From Streptomyces sp. 840.1 (GTDB lineage: Bacteria > Actinomycetota > Actinomycetes > Streptomycetales > Streptomycetaceae): a DNA stretch of 64,000 nt. Positions 35,076 through 43,700 of this stretch are shown piece after piece. Position 1 is the first letter of the stretch, and each line of letters opens with the position of its first letter. The notes under the pieces are model-generated. The model searched no databases and was not told where the DNA came from. It saw only the letters and a program-made list of their open reading frames with translations. The stretch covers positions 4,717,001 through 4,781,000 of the forward strand of contig NZ_RJUU01000001.1 in assembly GCF_003751445.1 (NCBI RefSeq), read 5' to 3'. The translations under genes were made by a program, and so were the position numbers.

Positions 35076-36287
35076 ATGAAGACCATCGACGAACTTCTCG
35101 CCGAAGGGGTCACCGGCAAGCGCGTATTCGTCCGCGCCGACCTCAACGTGCCCCTCAGCGGCACCACCATCACCGACGACGGACGCATCCGCGCCGTCCA
35201 GCCGACCGTGGAGAAGCTGGCCGCGGCCGGTGCCCGGGTCGTCGTCGCCTCGCACCTGGGCCGCCCCAAGGGCGCCCCGGGCCCGGCGTTCTCGCTGGCC
35301 CCCGCGGCCACCCGGCTCGGTGAGCTGCTCGGGACCGACGTGGCCTTCGCCACCGACACGGTCGGCGACTCCGCCCGTGCCACGGTCGCCGCCCTCACCG
35401 ACGGCCAGGTCGCCGTCATCGAGAACCTCCGCTTCAACGCCGGCGAGACGTCGAAGGACGACGCCGAGCGCGGCGCCTTCGCCGACCAGCTGGCCGAGCT
35501 CGCCGACGTGTACGTGGGCGACGGCTTCGGCGCCGTGCACCGCAAGCACGCCTCCGTCTTCGACCTCCCGGCCCGGCTGCCGCACGCCGCGGGCGACCTG
35601 ATCGCCACCGAGGTCGGCGTCCTGAAGAAGCTCACCGACGACGTGCGGCGGCCCTACGCGGTCGTCCTCGGCGGCGCCAAGGTCTCCGACAAGCTGGGCG
35701 TCATCGACCACCTCCTGGAGCGGGCCGACCGCATCCTCATCGGCGGCGGCATGGCGTACACCTTCCTCAAGGCCCAGGGACACGAGGTCGGCAGCTCGCT
35801 GCTCCAGGAGGACCAGATCCCGGTGGTGCTCGAGTACCTCAAGCGCGCCGAGGAGAAGGGCGTGGAGTTCGTGCTCCCCGTCGACGTCGTGGTCGCCCCG
35901 GCGTTCCCCGACCTCAAGACCAAGGCCCCGGCCGACCCCGCCACCGTCCCCGCCGACGCCATGCCGGCCGGCCAGATGGGTCTGGACAACGGGCCGGAGA
36001 CCAACAAGCTCTACGCATCGAAGCTCGCCGACGCGGCCACCGTCTTCTGGAACGGCCCCATGGGCGTCTTCGAGCACCCCGATTTCGCCGAGGGCACCCG
36101 GGCGGTCGCCCAGGCCCTCGTCGACTCGTCCGGCTTCAGCGTGGTCGGCGGTGGCGACTCCGCCGCCGCGGTCCGCATCCTGGGCTTCGACGAGAACGCG
36201 TTCGGACACATCTCGACCGGTGGCGGCGCCAGCCTCGAATACCTCGAGGGCAAGACGCTTCCCGGCCTCGCCGCACTGGAGGACTGA
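35076..36287 (+). CDS. pgk: phosphoglycerate kinase
   Basis: This 403-residue glycolytic kinase makes ATP and 3-phosphoglycerate from 1,3-bisphosphoglycerate. The N-terminal block VRADLNVPL and the substrate loop SHLGRPKG are present. The nucleotide-binding C-terminal half has VLGGAKVSDKLGVI, FWNGPMGVFE and GGGDSAAAVR. The ATG at 35076 follows AAGGAG; an in-frame start 36 bases earlier is inside the leader hairpin and rejected. It is 6 bases from tpiA. Confidence 0.98.
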   Translation: MKTIDELLAEGVTGKRVFVRADLNVPLSGTTITDDGRIRAVQPTVEKLAAAGARVVVASHLGRPKGAPGPAFSLAPAATRLGELLGTDVAFATDTVGDSARATVAALTDGQVAVIENLRFNAGETSKDDAERGAFADQLAELADVYVGDGFGAVHRKHASVFDLPARLPHAAGDLIATEVGVLKKLTDDVRRPYAVVLGGAKVSDKLGVIDHLLERADRILIGGGMAYTFLKAQGHEVGSSLLQEDQIPVVLEYLKRAEEKGVEFVLPVDVVVAPAFPDLKTKAPADPATVPADAMPAGQMGLDNGPETNKLYASKLADAATVFWNGPMGVFEHPDFAEGTRAVAQALVDSSGFSVVGGGDSAAAVRILGFDENAFGHISTGGGASLEYLEGKTLPGLAALED

Positions 36288-36293
36288 CCTTTC

Positions 36294-37070
36294 ATGACCA
36301 CCCGCACCCCGCTGATGGCGGGCAACTGGAAGATGAACCTCAACCATCTCGAGGCCATCGCGCACGTCCAGAAGCTCTCCTTCGCCCTGGCCGACAAGGA
36401 CTACGACGCCGTAGAGGTCGCCGTCCTGCCGCCCTTCACCGACCTGCGCTCCGTGCAGACGCTGGTCGACGGAGACAAGCTGAAGATCAAGTACGGCGCC
36501 CAGGACATCTCGGCGCACGACTCCGGCGCGTACACCGGTGAGATCTCCGGCCCCATGCTCGCCAAGCTGAAGTGCACCTACGTCGCCGTCGGACACAGCG
36601 AGCGCCGGCAGTACCATGCCGAGACCGACGAGGTCTGCAACGCCAAGGTGAAGGCCGCCTACCAGCACGGCCTGACCCCGATCCTCTGTGTCGGCGAGGG
36701 CCTGGACATCCGCAAGGCCGGCGAGCAGGTCTCCTACACGCTCGCCCAGCTGGACGGCGCCCTCAAGGACGTCCCGGCCGAGCAGGCCGAGTCCATCGTG
36801 ATCGCCTACGAGCCGGTCTGGGCCATCGGCACCGGCGAGGTCGCCACCCCCGAGGACGCGCAGGAGGTCTGCGGTGCGATCCGCGGCCGCCTCGCCGAGC
36901 TGTACTCGCAGGAGCTGGCCGACGCGGTCCGTATCCAGTACGGCGGCTCGGTCAAGTCCGGCAACGTCGCCGCGATCATGGCGCAGCCCGACGTGGACGG
37001 CGCGCTGATCGGCGGCGCCGCGCTGGACGCCGACGAGTTCGTCAAGATCGTCCGCTTCCGCGACCAGTGA
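36294..37070 (+). CDS. tpiA: triosephosphate isomerase
   Basis: This 258-residue TIM barrel interconverts dihydroxyacetone phosphate and glyceraldehyde 3-phosphate. Catalytic residues are visible: Asn/Lys in MAGNWKMN, His in VGHSERRQ, and Glu in [11 protein letters not shown]. The phosphate loop IQYGGSVK and [11 protein letters not shown] close the barrel. It starts 6 bases after pgk within the same operon. A good terminator follows. Confidence 0.98.
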   Translation: MTTRTPLMAGNWKMNLNHLEAIAHVQKLSFALADKDYDAVEVAVLPPFTDLRSVQTLVDGDKLKIKYGAQDISAHDSGAYTGEISGPMLAKLKCTYVAVGHSERRQYHAETDEVCNAKVKAAYQHGLTPILCVGEGLDIRKAGEQVSYTLAQLDGALKDVPAEQAESIVIAYEPVWAIGTGEVATPEDAQEVCGAIRGRLAELYSQELADAVRIQYGGSVKSGNVAAIMAQPDVDGALIGGAALDADEFVKIVRFRDQ

Positions 37071-37102
37071 GTATGCGGTAGCGCGGATCCGTCGTACCCT
37101 TG

Positions 37103-37136
37103 CGGGGGCCGAGGAGGCTGAGCCTCCCGGCCCCCG
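37103..37136 (+). terminator. terminator after tpiA
   Basis: A two-part stem of 9 bp (CGGGGGCCG / CGGCCCCCG) and at least 6 bp (GGAGGC / GCCTCC), with one bulged A, is followed by TTGTT. It ends the glycolytic operon. Confidence 0.8.
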
Positions 37137-37182
37137 TTGTTCGCATAGCAGTCCAGGAATTTCCGGAAAGTAGGGACCAGCC

Positions 37183-37419
37183 GTGATTTTGGCGTTCGAG
37201 ATCGCCCTGATCGTCTTCAGCCTGCTGATGATGCTGCTGGTGCTGATGCACAAGGGGAAGGGCGGCGGTCTCTCCGACATGTTCGGTGGCGGCATGCAGT
37301 CGTCCGTCGGTGGCTCCTCGGTCGCCGAGCGCAACCTCGACCGGATCACCGTCGTGGTCGGTCTCGGCTGGTTCGCATGCATCGTGGTGCTCGGTCTGCT
37401 CATCAAGCTGGACAACTGA
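37183..37419 (+). CDS. secG: preprotein translocase subunit SecG
   Basis: This 78-residue membrane protein of the Sec translocon has two hydrophobic helices (about 2-22 and 53-73) joined by a Gly-rich loop GKGGGLSDMFGGG. The family signature L-x-HKGKGGGLSDMFG is clear. GTG start with GTAGGG upstream. It is monocistronic, placed after tpiA as in other streptomycetes. Confidence 0.95.
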   Translation: MILAFEIALIVFSLLMMLLVLMHKGKGGGLSDMFGGGMQSSVGGSSVAERNLDRITVVVGLGWFACIVVLGLLIKLDN

Positions 37420-37527
37420 CCCGTCGTACGCGATTCCTGTGAGGGTGTAACTCCTTTCACTGGACGCGCGTTGGGCCTTACGTAGACTGGGGCATCTTCG
37501 AGCACCATCACGCAGGGAGTTACGACC

Positions 37528-37863
37528 GTGGCAAGTGGCAACGCGATCCGGGGAAGCCGGGTCGGAGCGGGGCCGATGGGGGAGGCCGAGCGCGGCGAGT
37601 CCGCGCCACGGGCCCGCATCTCCTTCTGGTGCTCGAACGGGCACGAGACGCAGCCGAGCTTCGCCCATGATGCGCAGGTACCGGAGACCTGGGACTGCCC
37701 GCGCTGCGGTTTCCCGGCCGGCCAGGACCGTGACAGCCCGCCGGACCCGCCCCGCACCGAGCCGTACAAGACGCACCTCGCGTACGTGCGCGAGCGGCGC
37801 AGCGACGAGGACGGCGAGGCCATCCTGGCCGAGGCCCTCGCGAAACTCCGCGGCGAGATCTAG
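37528..37863 (+). CDS. RbpA-family RNA polymerase-binding protein (RbpB-like paralogue)
   Basis: This 111-residue protein belongs to the RbpA family, which binds sigma and RNA polymerase and helps open promoters. It has the N-terminal AIRGSRVGAG, a zinc-type cluster CSNGH and CPRCG, and a C-terminal helical sigma-interaction region ending in LAEALAKLRGEI. It lacks the classical TSYETDRG and RTHWDMLMERR blocks of RbpA and has KTHLAYVRERRS instead, so it is likely the second paralogue rather than the main RbpA. GTG start with GGGAG upstream. Confidence 0.8.
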   Translation: MASGNAIRGSRVGAGPMGEAERGESAPRARISFWCSNGHETQPSFAHDAQVPETWDCPRCGFPAGQDRDSPPDPPRTEPYKTHLAYVRERRSDEDGEAILAEALAKLRGEI

Positions 37864-37880
37864 GTCTTTCGTTCGGATCA

Positions 37881-37907
37881 GGCCGGGCACCCACGGGGTG
37901 CCCGGCC
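37881..37907 (+). terminator. terminator after the RbpA paralogue
   Basis: A perfect 12-bp stem GGCCGGGCACCC / GGGTGCCCGGCC with a 3-base loop begins 18 bases after the stop codon. Confidence 0.8.
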
Positions 37908-38013
37908 GAAATGCTTCCGTCGCGCCGCAGCCCCGCCGCCGTCCCGTCCTCCCCGCTGATCAATTAAGTTGGAGGGGCAGCGGGGAACTGCGGTGACAAG
38001 GAGAGATGGGCTG

Positions 38014-39690
38014 ATGTCCGGGATGAACGCACAAAGTCGCACCAGGCTCAACCAGACGCCGGAATGGACCGCGCTGGGAAAGCACCGTGAGCAGCTCGGG
38101 ACGACCCACCTGCGCGAGCTGTTCGCGGACGATCCGGAGCGCGGCACCGGATACACGCTGCGGGTCGGTGACCTGTACGTCGACTACTCGAAGCACCTGG
38201 TCACCGACGAGACGCTCCGGCTGCTCCGTGAGCTCGCCGCGGCCACCGGGGTGGCCGGCCTGCGGGACGCCATGTTCCGCGGCGACAAGATCAACACCAC
38301 TGAGGACCGCGCCGTCCTGCACACCGCGCTGCGCGCCCCGCGCGATGCCGTGATCGAGGTCGACGGCGAGAACGTGGTGCCCGCCGTGCACGCGGTGCTC
38401 GACAAGATGGCCGCCTTCTCGGAGGGCGTCAGGTCCGGCCGGTGGACCGGCCACACCGGCAAGCCGATCAAGAACATCGTCAACGTCGGCATCGGCGGTT
38501 CCGACCTCGGCCCGGCAATGGCGTACGAGGCGCTGCGCTCCTTCACCGACCGGGGCCTGACCGTCCGTTTCGTGTCGAACGTCGACGGCGCCGACCTCCA
38601 CGAGGCCGTACGTGACCTGGACGCCGCCGAGACGCTGTTCGTCATCGCGTCGAAGACCTTCACCACCATCGAGACGATCACCAACGCGACCTCCGCGCGG
38701 ACCTGGCTCCTCAGTGAGCTGAAGTCCGGTCAGGAGGCCGTCGCCAAGCACTTCGTGGCGCTGTCGACGAACAGCGAGAAGGTCGCCGACTTCGGCATCG
38801 ACACGGACAACATGTTCGGGTTCTGGGACTGGGTCGGCGGACGGTACTCCTTCGACTCCGCCATCGGCCTCTCGCTGATGATCGCCATCGGCCCGGGCCG
38901 CTTCCGCGAGATGCTCGACGGCTTCCACCTGGTCGACGAGCACTTCCGCACCGCGCCCGCCGAGGACAACGTCCCGCTCCTGATGGGCCTGTTGGGCGTC
39001 TGGTACGGCAACTTCCACGATGCCCAGTCGCACGCGGTGCTGCCCTACAGCCACTACCTGTCCAAGTTCACCGCGTACCTCCAGCAGCTCGACATGGAGT
39101 CCAACGGCAAGTCGGTCGACCGGGACGGCCGTCCGGTGGACTGGCAGACCGGACCGGTCGTCTGGGGCACCCCCGGCACCAACGGGCAGCACGCGTACTA
39201 CCAGCTCATCCACCAGGGCACGAAGCTGATTCCCGCGGACTTCATCGGCTTCGCCGAACCGGTCGAGGGGCTGCTGCCCGGCCTGGTCGCCCAGCACGAT
39301 CTGCTGATGGCCAACTTCTTCGCCCAGACCCAGGCGCTGGCCTTCGGCAAGACACCGGACGAGGTGCGCGCAGAGGGTGTGCCCGAGGAGCTGGTGCCGC
39401 ACAAGACGTTCCTCGGCAACCACCCGACGACGACGATCCTCGCCGACCGGCTGACGCCGTCGGTGCTCGGCCAGCTGATCGCGCTGTACGAGCACAAGGT
39501 CTTCGTCCAGGGCGCCGTCTGGAACATCGACTCCTTCGACCAGTGGGGCGTCGAACTCGGCAAGGTCCTCGCCAAGAAGATCGAGCCGGTGCTGACCCGG
39601 GACGAGGCCGCCGGGGGCGAGGAGGCCGGGCAGCTGGACAGCTCGACCGCCGCGCTCGTCGCCGCGTACCGCGAGCGCAGGGGGCGCTGA
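38014..39690 (+). CDS. pgi: glucose-6-phosphate isomerase
   Basis: This 558-residue enzyme interconverts glucose 6-phosphate and fructose 6-phosphate. SIS-type motifs [19 protein letters not shown] and [17 protein letters not shown] are the PGI signatures. The ATG at 38014 has AAGGAGAG 8 bases upstream; an in-frame ATG 9 bases later is an alternative. Length and layout fit the long E. coli-type PGI. Two PH-domain genes follow at once. Its place beside the pentose phosphate genes links hexose phosphate partitioning. Confidence 0.97.
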   Translation: MSGMNAQSRTRLNQTPEWTALGKHREQLGTTHLRELFADDPERGTGYTLRVGDLYVDYSKHLVTDETLRLLRELAAATGVAGLRDAMFRGDKINTTEDRAVLHTALRAPRDAVIEVDGENVVPAVHAVLDKMAAFSEGVRSGRWTGHTGKPIKNIVNVGIGGSDLGPAMAYEALRSFTDRGLTVRFVSNVDGADLHEAVRDLDAAETLFVIASKTFTTIETITNATSARTWLLSELKSGQEAVAKHFVALSTNSEKVADFGIDTDNMFGFWDWVGGRYSFDSAIGLSLMIAIGPGRFREMLDGFHLVDEHFRTAPAEDNVPLLMGLLGVWYGNFHDAQSHAVLPYSHYLSKFTAYLQQLDMESNGKSVDRDGRPVDWQTGPVVWGTPGTNGQHAYYQLIHQGTKLIPADFIGFAEPVEGLLPGLVAQHDLLMANFFAQTQALAFGKTPDEVRAEGVPEELVPHKTFLGNHPTTTILADRLTPSVLGQLIALYEHKVFVQGAVWNIDSFDQWGVELGKVLAKKIEPVLTRDEAAGGEEAGQLDSSTAALVAAYRERRGR

Positions 39691-39694
39691 CCCC

Positions 39695-40198
39695 GTGCCC
39701 ACGGGGGAGGGGACGGTACGGCTGCGGCCGCCGGCCAACACGCTGGACCCGAGGGTCGTCGGCTGGTGGCGGACCCGGTGGCTGCTGCTGACCGCCGGGC
39801 CGGTGGCCGTTCTGGCGGTGCTGGGCGCGTTCCTGGCGTCCGCCCGGTTCTGGCTGCTGGTCTGCGCCGCGGCCTTGGCGTTCCTGGGCGCCGCCTGCGC
39901 CGTCCTGCTCCCCCTCTGGTGGTTCCGCACCCACCGCTGGGAGGTCACCGACGAGGCGGTGTACGTCCGCACGGGGGCGCTGTGGCAGGAGTGGCGGATC
40001 GCGCCGATGTCCCGGATCCAGACCGTGGACACGGTGCGCGGGCCGCTCGAACAGCTCTACCGGCTCGCCACGGTCACCGTCACCACCGCCTCGGCCAAGG
40101 GCGCGGTCCGGATCGAGGGCCTCGACCACGAGCTGGCCGCCGAGCTCGCGGAGCGGCTGACCCGGATCACCCAGGACACCCCCGGGGACGCCACATGA
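39695..40198 (+). CDS. bacterial PH-domain (bPH2) membrane protein, small subunit
   Basis: This 167-residue protein has two adjacent membrane helices (about residues 28-70) and then one bPH2/DUF304 domain (VTDEAVYVRTGALWQEWRIAPMSRIQTVDTVRGPLEQ). The pairing of a short and a long PH protein matches the YdbS/YdbT pair, of unknown function but linked to envelope stress and antimicrobial peptide resistance. GTG start 5 bases after pgi. The stop overlaps the next gene (ATGA). Confidence 0.8.
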   Translation: MPTGEGTVRLRPPANTLDPRVVGWWRTRWLLLTAGPVAVLAVLGAFLASARFWLLVCAAALAFLGAACAVLLPLWWFRTHRWEVTDEAVYVRTGALWQEWRIAPMSRIQTVDTVRGPLEQLYRLATVTVTTASAKGAVRIEGLDHELAAELAERLTRITQDTPGDAT

Positions 40199-41778
40199 GC
40201 ACGGCGGACGCGCCGGACACGGCGGACGCGGCGGACAGCGCGGACGCGAGAGGCCCGGCGGACCCCGCCGGCCCCGCCTCCGCCGAGTGGCGGCGGCTCG
40301 ACCGGCGGGCGGTCCTGCTCGCCGCCCTCGTCACGGCGGGCGTGGCCGCCGGTGCCGCCGTGCCGACCACGCTCGGGCTCTCCGGGCGCCTGGGATACGG
40401 CCCCGCCATCGCCTGGGTGCTGACGGGCGCCGCCCTCCTGATCGCCTTCGGCGCCGGCACCGACTACGTACGGTGGCGCCGCACCCGCTACCGGGTGGGC
40501 GCCGAGCGCGTCGAACTCCACACCGGACTGCTGCTCGTCAAGAAGCGCTCGCTGGCACGCGAACGCATCCGCAGCGTCGACGTCACCGCCCACCTCCTCC
40601 AGCGGGTCCTCGGGCTCGTCACGGTCCGCATCGGCACCGGCGAGCACACCGGGGCCGAGTCGGCCCTGGAGCTCGACCCGGTCCTGCGGGCCGAGGGCGA
40701 ACGGCTGCGCCGCGCCCTGCTGGAGCGGGGCCTCACCGCCGCCTCGGGCAGCCACGTCGAGGGGGAGCTCGTCACCCTCGACCCGCGCTGGATCCGCTAC
40801 GCACCCGTCTCCTTCGTCGCGCCCGCGCTCGGCGGGGCGGCGGCCGGGGCCGTACTGCAGGTCAGCGACTGGTTCGGCGCGCAGGGCCAGGTGATCGAGT
40901 GGGTCGGCGACCGCTACCGGGAGACCTCACTGCTCTCCCTGATCGTGCTCCTCGCCGCCGCCGGGGTCCTCGCCGGGGTCGTCGGCGCACTGGGCCTCTG
41001 GGTCGAGATGTGGTGGAACTACCGCCTCGAACGCGAGCCCGGCGGCACCCTGCGCATCCGGCGCGGACTGCTCACCTCCCGCTCCGTCTCCATCGAGGAG
41101 CGACGGCTGCGCGGTGTCGACCTCGTCGAGCCGCTCGGCGTCCGGCTGCTCGGCGCCGCCCGGGTCGACGCGATCACCACCGGGCTGGCCAAGGACGACG
41201 AGGAACAGCACGGCGACCACAACACCCTGCTGCCCGCCGCACCCCGGCCGGTCGCCGACACCGTCGCCGCCGCCGTGCTGCGCGAGACCACCTCACCGAC
41301 CGGCGCCGCGCTCACCGTGCACCCCGCCGGCGCCCGGGGCCGGCGGCTGCGCCGGGCGCTGTGGACGGTCCTGGCGCCGGTCCTGGTGTGCGCGCTCCTC
41401 GGCGCCCTGCTGACACCCGTCCTGCTCTGGATCGCGCTCGGCTGCGCGGCCGTGGGGCTGCCCGCCGGGGTGGTGCTGGCCCGGGACGCCTACCGAGGAC
41501 TCGGGCACGCTCTCAGCGGCGGGTACCTGGTGACCCGGTCGGGTGCGCTGCGCCGCTCCACCGCGGCGCTGGAGCGGTCCGGGGTGATCGGCTGGACGGT
41601 GCGCCAGACGTACTTCCAGCGACGGGCCGGGCTGCTGAACATCACCGCCACCACGGCCGCCGGAGCGGGCGCGTACACGGTGTACGACGCGGACGAGGCC
41701 GAGGGCCTGGAGTTCGCGTCCGAGGCCGTCCAGGGGCTGCTGGAACCCTTCCTGGAGCGGGTCCCGGCAGGGGAGTGA
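40195..41778 (+). CDS. bacterial PH-domain (bPH2) membrane protein, YdbT-like
   Basis: This 527-residue protein has several membrane helices and about three bPH2 repeats, recognisable by the recurring pattern YRVGAERVELHTGLLLVKKR, then LRIRRGLLTSRSVSIEE and YLVTRSGALRRSTAALE. It begins with an Asp/Ala-rich stretch. It overlaps the small PH gene by 4 bases. The two probably form one membrane complex. A strong two-way terminator follows, facing the pgl gene. Confidence 0.82.
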   Translation: MSTADAPDTADAADSADARGPADPAGPASAEWRRLDRRAVLLAALVTAGVAAGAAVPTTLGLSGRLGYGPAIAWVLTGAALLIAFGAGTDYVRWRRTRYRVGAERVELHTGLLLVKKRSLARERIRSVDVTAHLLQRVLGLVTVRIGTGEHTGAESALELDPVLRAEGERLRRALLERGLTAASGSHVEGELVTLDPRWIRYAPVSFVAPALGGAAAGAVLQVSDWFGAQGQVIEWVGDRYRETSLLSLIVLLAAAGVLAGVVGALGLWVEMWWNYRLEREPGGTLRIRRGLLTSRSVSIEERRLRGVDLVEPLGVRLLGAARVDAITTGLAKDDEEQHGDHNTLLPAAPRPVADTVAAAVLRETTSPTGAALTVHPAGARGRRLRRALWTVLAPVLVCALLGALLTPVLLWIALGCAAVGLPAGVVLARDAYRGLGHALSGGYLVTRSGALRRSTAALERSGVIGWTVRQTYFQRRAGLLNITATTAAGAGAYTVYDADEAEGLEFASEAVQGLLEPFLERVPAGE

Positions 41779-41799
41779 GCCCGGCCGAGCGACCAGGGC

Positions 41800-41883
41800 C
41801 CCCGAACGCCCGCAGGACGACCACCGCCCCGAACGCCCGCAGGCCCGGCCCGCTCCGAGGAGCGGGCCGGGCCTGCGGGCGTT
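41800..41883. terminator. 25-bp perfect bidirectional terminator with duplicated arm
   Basis: The arms 41832-41856 and 41859-41883 are perfectly complementary over 25 bases, separated by two bases. They serve both the PH-domain operon and the opposing pgl operon. The left arm start (CCCCGAACGCCCGCAGG, 41827-41843) also occurs at 41800-41816, so the arm was duplicated. Confidence 0.88.
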
Positions 41884-41898
41884 GCCGCCGGGAGCCGG

Positions 41899-42684
41899 TC
41901 AGGCGGATGCCGGCGGATACAGGGCGCGCGGCAGCCGGGACGCCGCCGCCGCGTCCAGCAGCCACAGGGTGCGGCCGCGTCCGTACGCGCCCGCCGCCGG
42001 GGCCTGGATCTCCCCGGCGCCCGACAGCGCGATGGCCGCGGCCTCCGCCTTGTCCTCGCCCGCCGCGAGCAGCCACACCTCGCGGGCCGCCCGGATGGCG
42101 GGCAGCGTGAGCGTGACCCGGACGGGCGGCGGCTTGGGCGCCCCGTGCACACCGACGACGGTGCGCTCGGTCTCCCGTACCGCGGGCAGCTCGGGGAAGA
42201 GCGAGGCGACATGCGTGTCCGGGCCGACGCCCAGCATCAGCACGTCGAACACCGGCACCGGACCGTGGTCCTCCGGTCCGGCCGCCGCGGCCAGCTCGGC
42301 GGCGTACGAGGCCGCCGCGGCCTCGACGTCCCCGCCGTGCGGGCCGTCCGACGCGGGCATCGCGTGCACCCGGGACGGGTCCAGCGGCACCGAGTCGAGC
42401 AGGGCCTCGCGGGCCTGCGTGACATTGCGCTCCGGATCGCCCTCGGGCAGGAACCGCTCGTCGCCCCACCACAGGTCGAGCCGCGACCAGTCGATCGCGT
42501 CCCGGGCGGGCGCCCCGGCGAGCGCGGCCAGCAGGCCGTTGCCGTTGCGCCCGCCGGTGAGCACCACCGAGGCGTGACCGCGTGCGGCCTGGGCGTCCAC
42601 GATCTTCGTGATCAGCCGGGCCGCCGCGGCCTGCGCCATCAGCTCCTTGTCGCGGTGCACGACGAGCTGGGGGACGACGGTCAC
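41899..42684 (-). CDS. pgl: 6-phosphogluconolactonase
   Basis: This 261-residue DevB-type lactonase hydrolyses 6-phosphogluconolactone in the oxidative pentose phosphate pathway. It shares the glucosamine-6-phosphate isomerase fold with ASVVLTGGRNG near the N-terminus and DLWWGDERFLPEGDPE near residue 70, and LMLGVGPDTHVASLFP mid-protein. The GTG at 42684 overlaps the opcA stop (GTGA). It is the last gene of tkt-tal-zwf-opcA-pgl. Confidence 0.95.
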   Translation of the reverse strand: MTVVPQLVVHRDKELMAQAAAARLITKIVDAQAARGHASVVLTGGRNGNGLLAALAGAPARDAIDWSRLDLWWGDERFLPEGDPERNVTQAREALLDSVPLDPSRVHAMPASDGPHGGDVEAAAASYAAELAAAAGPEDHGPVPVFDVLMLGVGPDTHVASLFPELPAVRETERTVVGVHGAPKPPPVRVTLTLPAIRAAREVWLLAAGEDKAEAAAIALSGAGEIQAPAAGAYGRGRTLWLLDAAAASRLPRALYPPASA

Positions 42685-43700
42685 TTGGCCGCCGCCTTCT
42701 TCGCCGGTGCGGCCTTCTTCGCGGCGGCGGGTGGGTCGGACGGGGCGGTCTTCTTCGCCGTGACCGGCTCCGCCACCTTTTCGAGGCGCTCCACGCCGAA
42801 CTTCACCGTGGACTCGTAGATGTTGTCCGGGTCCAGACGCCGCAGCTCCTCCGCGAGGAGTTCTGCCGTCTCCCGGCGCTTCAGCGCCACCGCGCGGTCG
42901 GGCTGGCCCACCATGCAGAGCGTGGCGAGCGAGCCGTCGGCCCGGTCCAGGACGATGTCGCCGCTCTTCGTCGTCATCCGGACGGCCGTCAGACCGGGGC
43001 CGTCGGACGTGGTGCGCTGCACCGGCACCCCGAGCCGGTCCGCCAGCCACATGGCCAGCAGTTCACAGCTCGGGTTGTCGGACTCGCCCTCGACCGTGGC
43101 GGAGATGACCTCCGCCGGCTGCTGGTCGAGCGCCGCCGCCAGCATCGAGCGCCAGGGCGTGATGCGGGTCCAGGCCAGGTCCGTGTCGCCCGGCTGATAC
43201 GTCGCCGCGCGCACCGCCAGCTCGTCGATCGGGTGCTCGGCCGAGTAGGTGTCGGTGATACGCCGCTGGGCGAGGGCGCCCAGGGCGTCCTTCGCCGGGT
43301 CCGCAGGGGCGTCCTGGGGCCACCACAGCACCACCGGGGCGTCCGGCAGCAGCAGCGGCAGGACGACCGATTGGGCGTGGTTGGCCAGCTCACCGTGGAG
43401 ACGCAGCACGACGGTCTCGCCGGAGCCCGAGTCGGAACCGACCCGGATCTCGGCGTCGAGCCGCGCGTCACGGCGGGCGCGCGGCGAGCGGCTGACCCGC
43501 TTGATCACGGCGATGATCCGCGAGGGGTGCTCGCGTGAGGAGTCGCTCGCCGCTTTCAGCGCGTCGTAGGCGTTCTCCTCGTCGGTGACGATGACGAGGG
43601 TGAGCACCATCCCGATGGCCGGGGCGCCGACCGCGCGGCGGGCCGACACCAGGGCCTGGTTGATCTTGCTGGACGTGGTTTCCGTGAGATCGATCTTCAT
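42681..43700 (-). CDS. opcA: glucose-6-phosphate dehydrogenase assembly protein OpcA
   Basis: This 339-residue protein belongs to the OpcA family that activates or assembles glucose-6-phosphate dehydrogenase. It starts with the family motif MKIDLTETTSSKINQALV, then VLTLVIVTDE and VLWWPQDAPADPA. The final roughly 27 residues are Lys/Ala-rich (KKAAPAKKAAAK), resembling the uvrA tail. The ATG overlaps the zwf stop (ATGA), and its own stop overlaps pgl. It is probably translationally coupled with zwf. Confidence 0.95.
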   Translation of the reverse strand: MKIDLTETTSSKINQALVSARRAVGAPAIGMVLTLVIVTDEENAYDALKAASDSSREHPSRIIAVIKRVSRSPRARRDARLDAEIRVGSDSGSGETVVLRLHGELANHAQSVVLPLLLPDAPVVLWWPQDAPADPAKDALGALAQRRITDTYSAEHPIDELAVRAATYQPGDTDLAWTRITPWRSMLAAALDQQPAEVISATVEGESDNPSCELLAMWLADRLGVPVQRTTSDGPGLTAVRMTTKSGDIVLDRADGSLATLCMVGQPDRAVALKRRETAELLAEELRRLDPDNIYESTVKFGVERLEKVAEPVTAKKTAPSDPPAAAKKAAPAKKAAAK

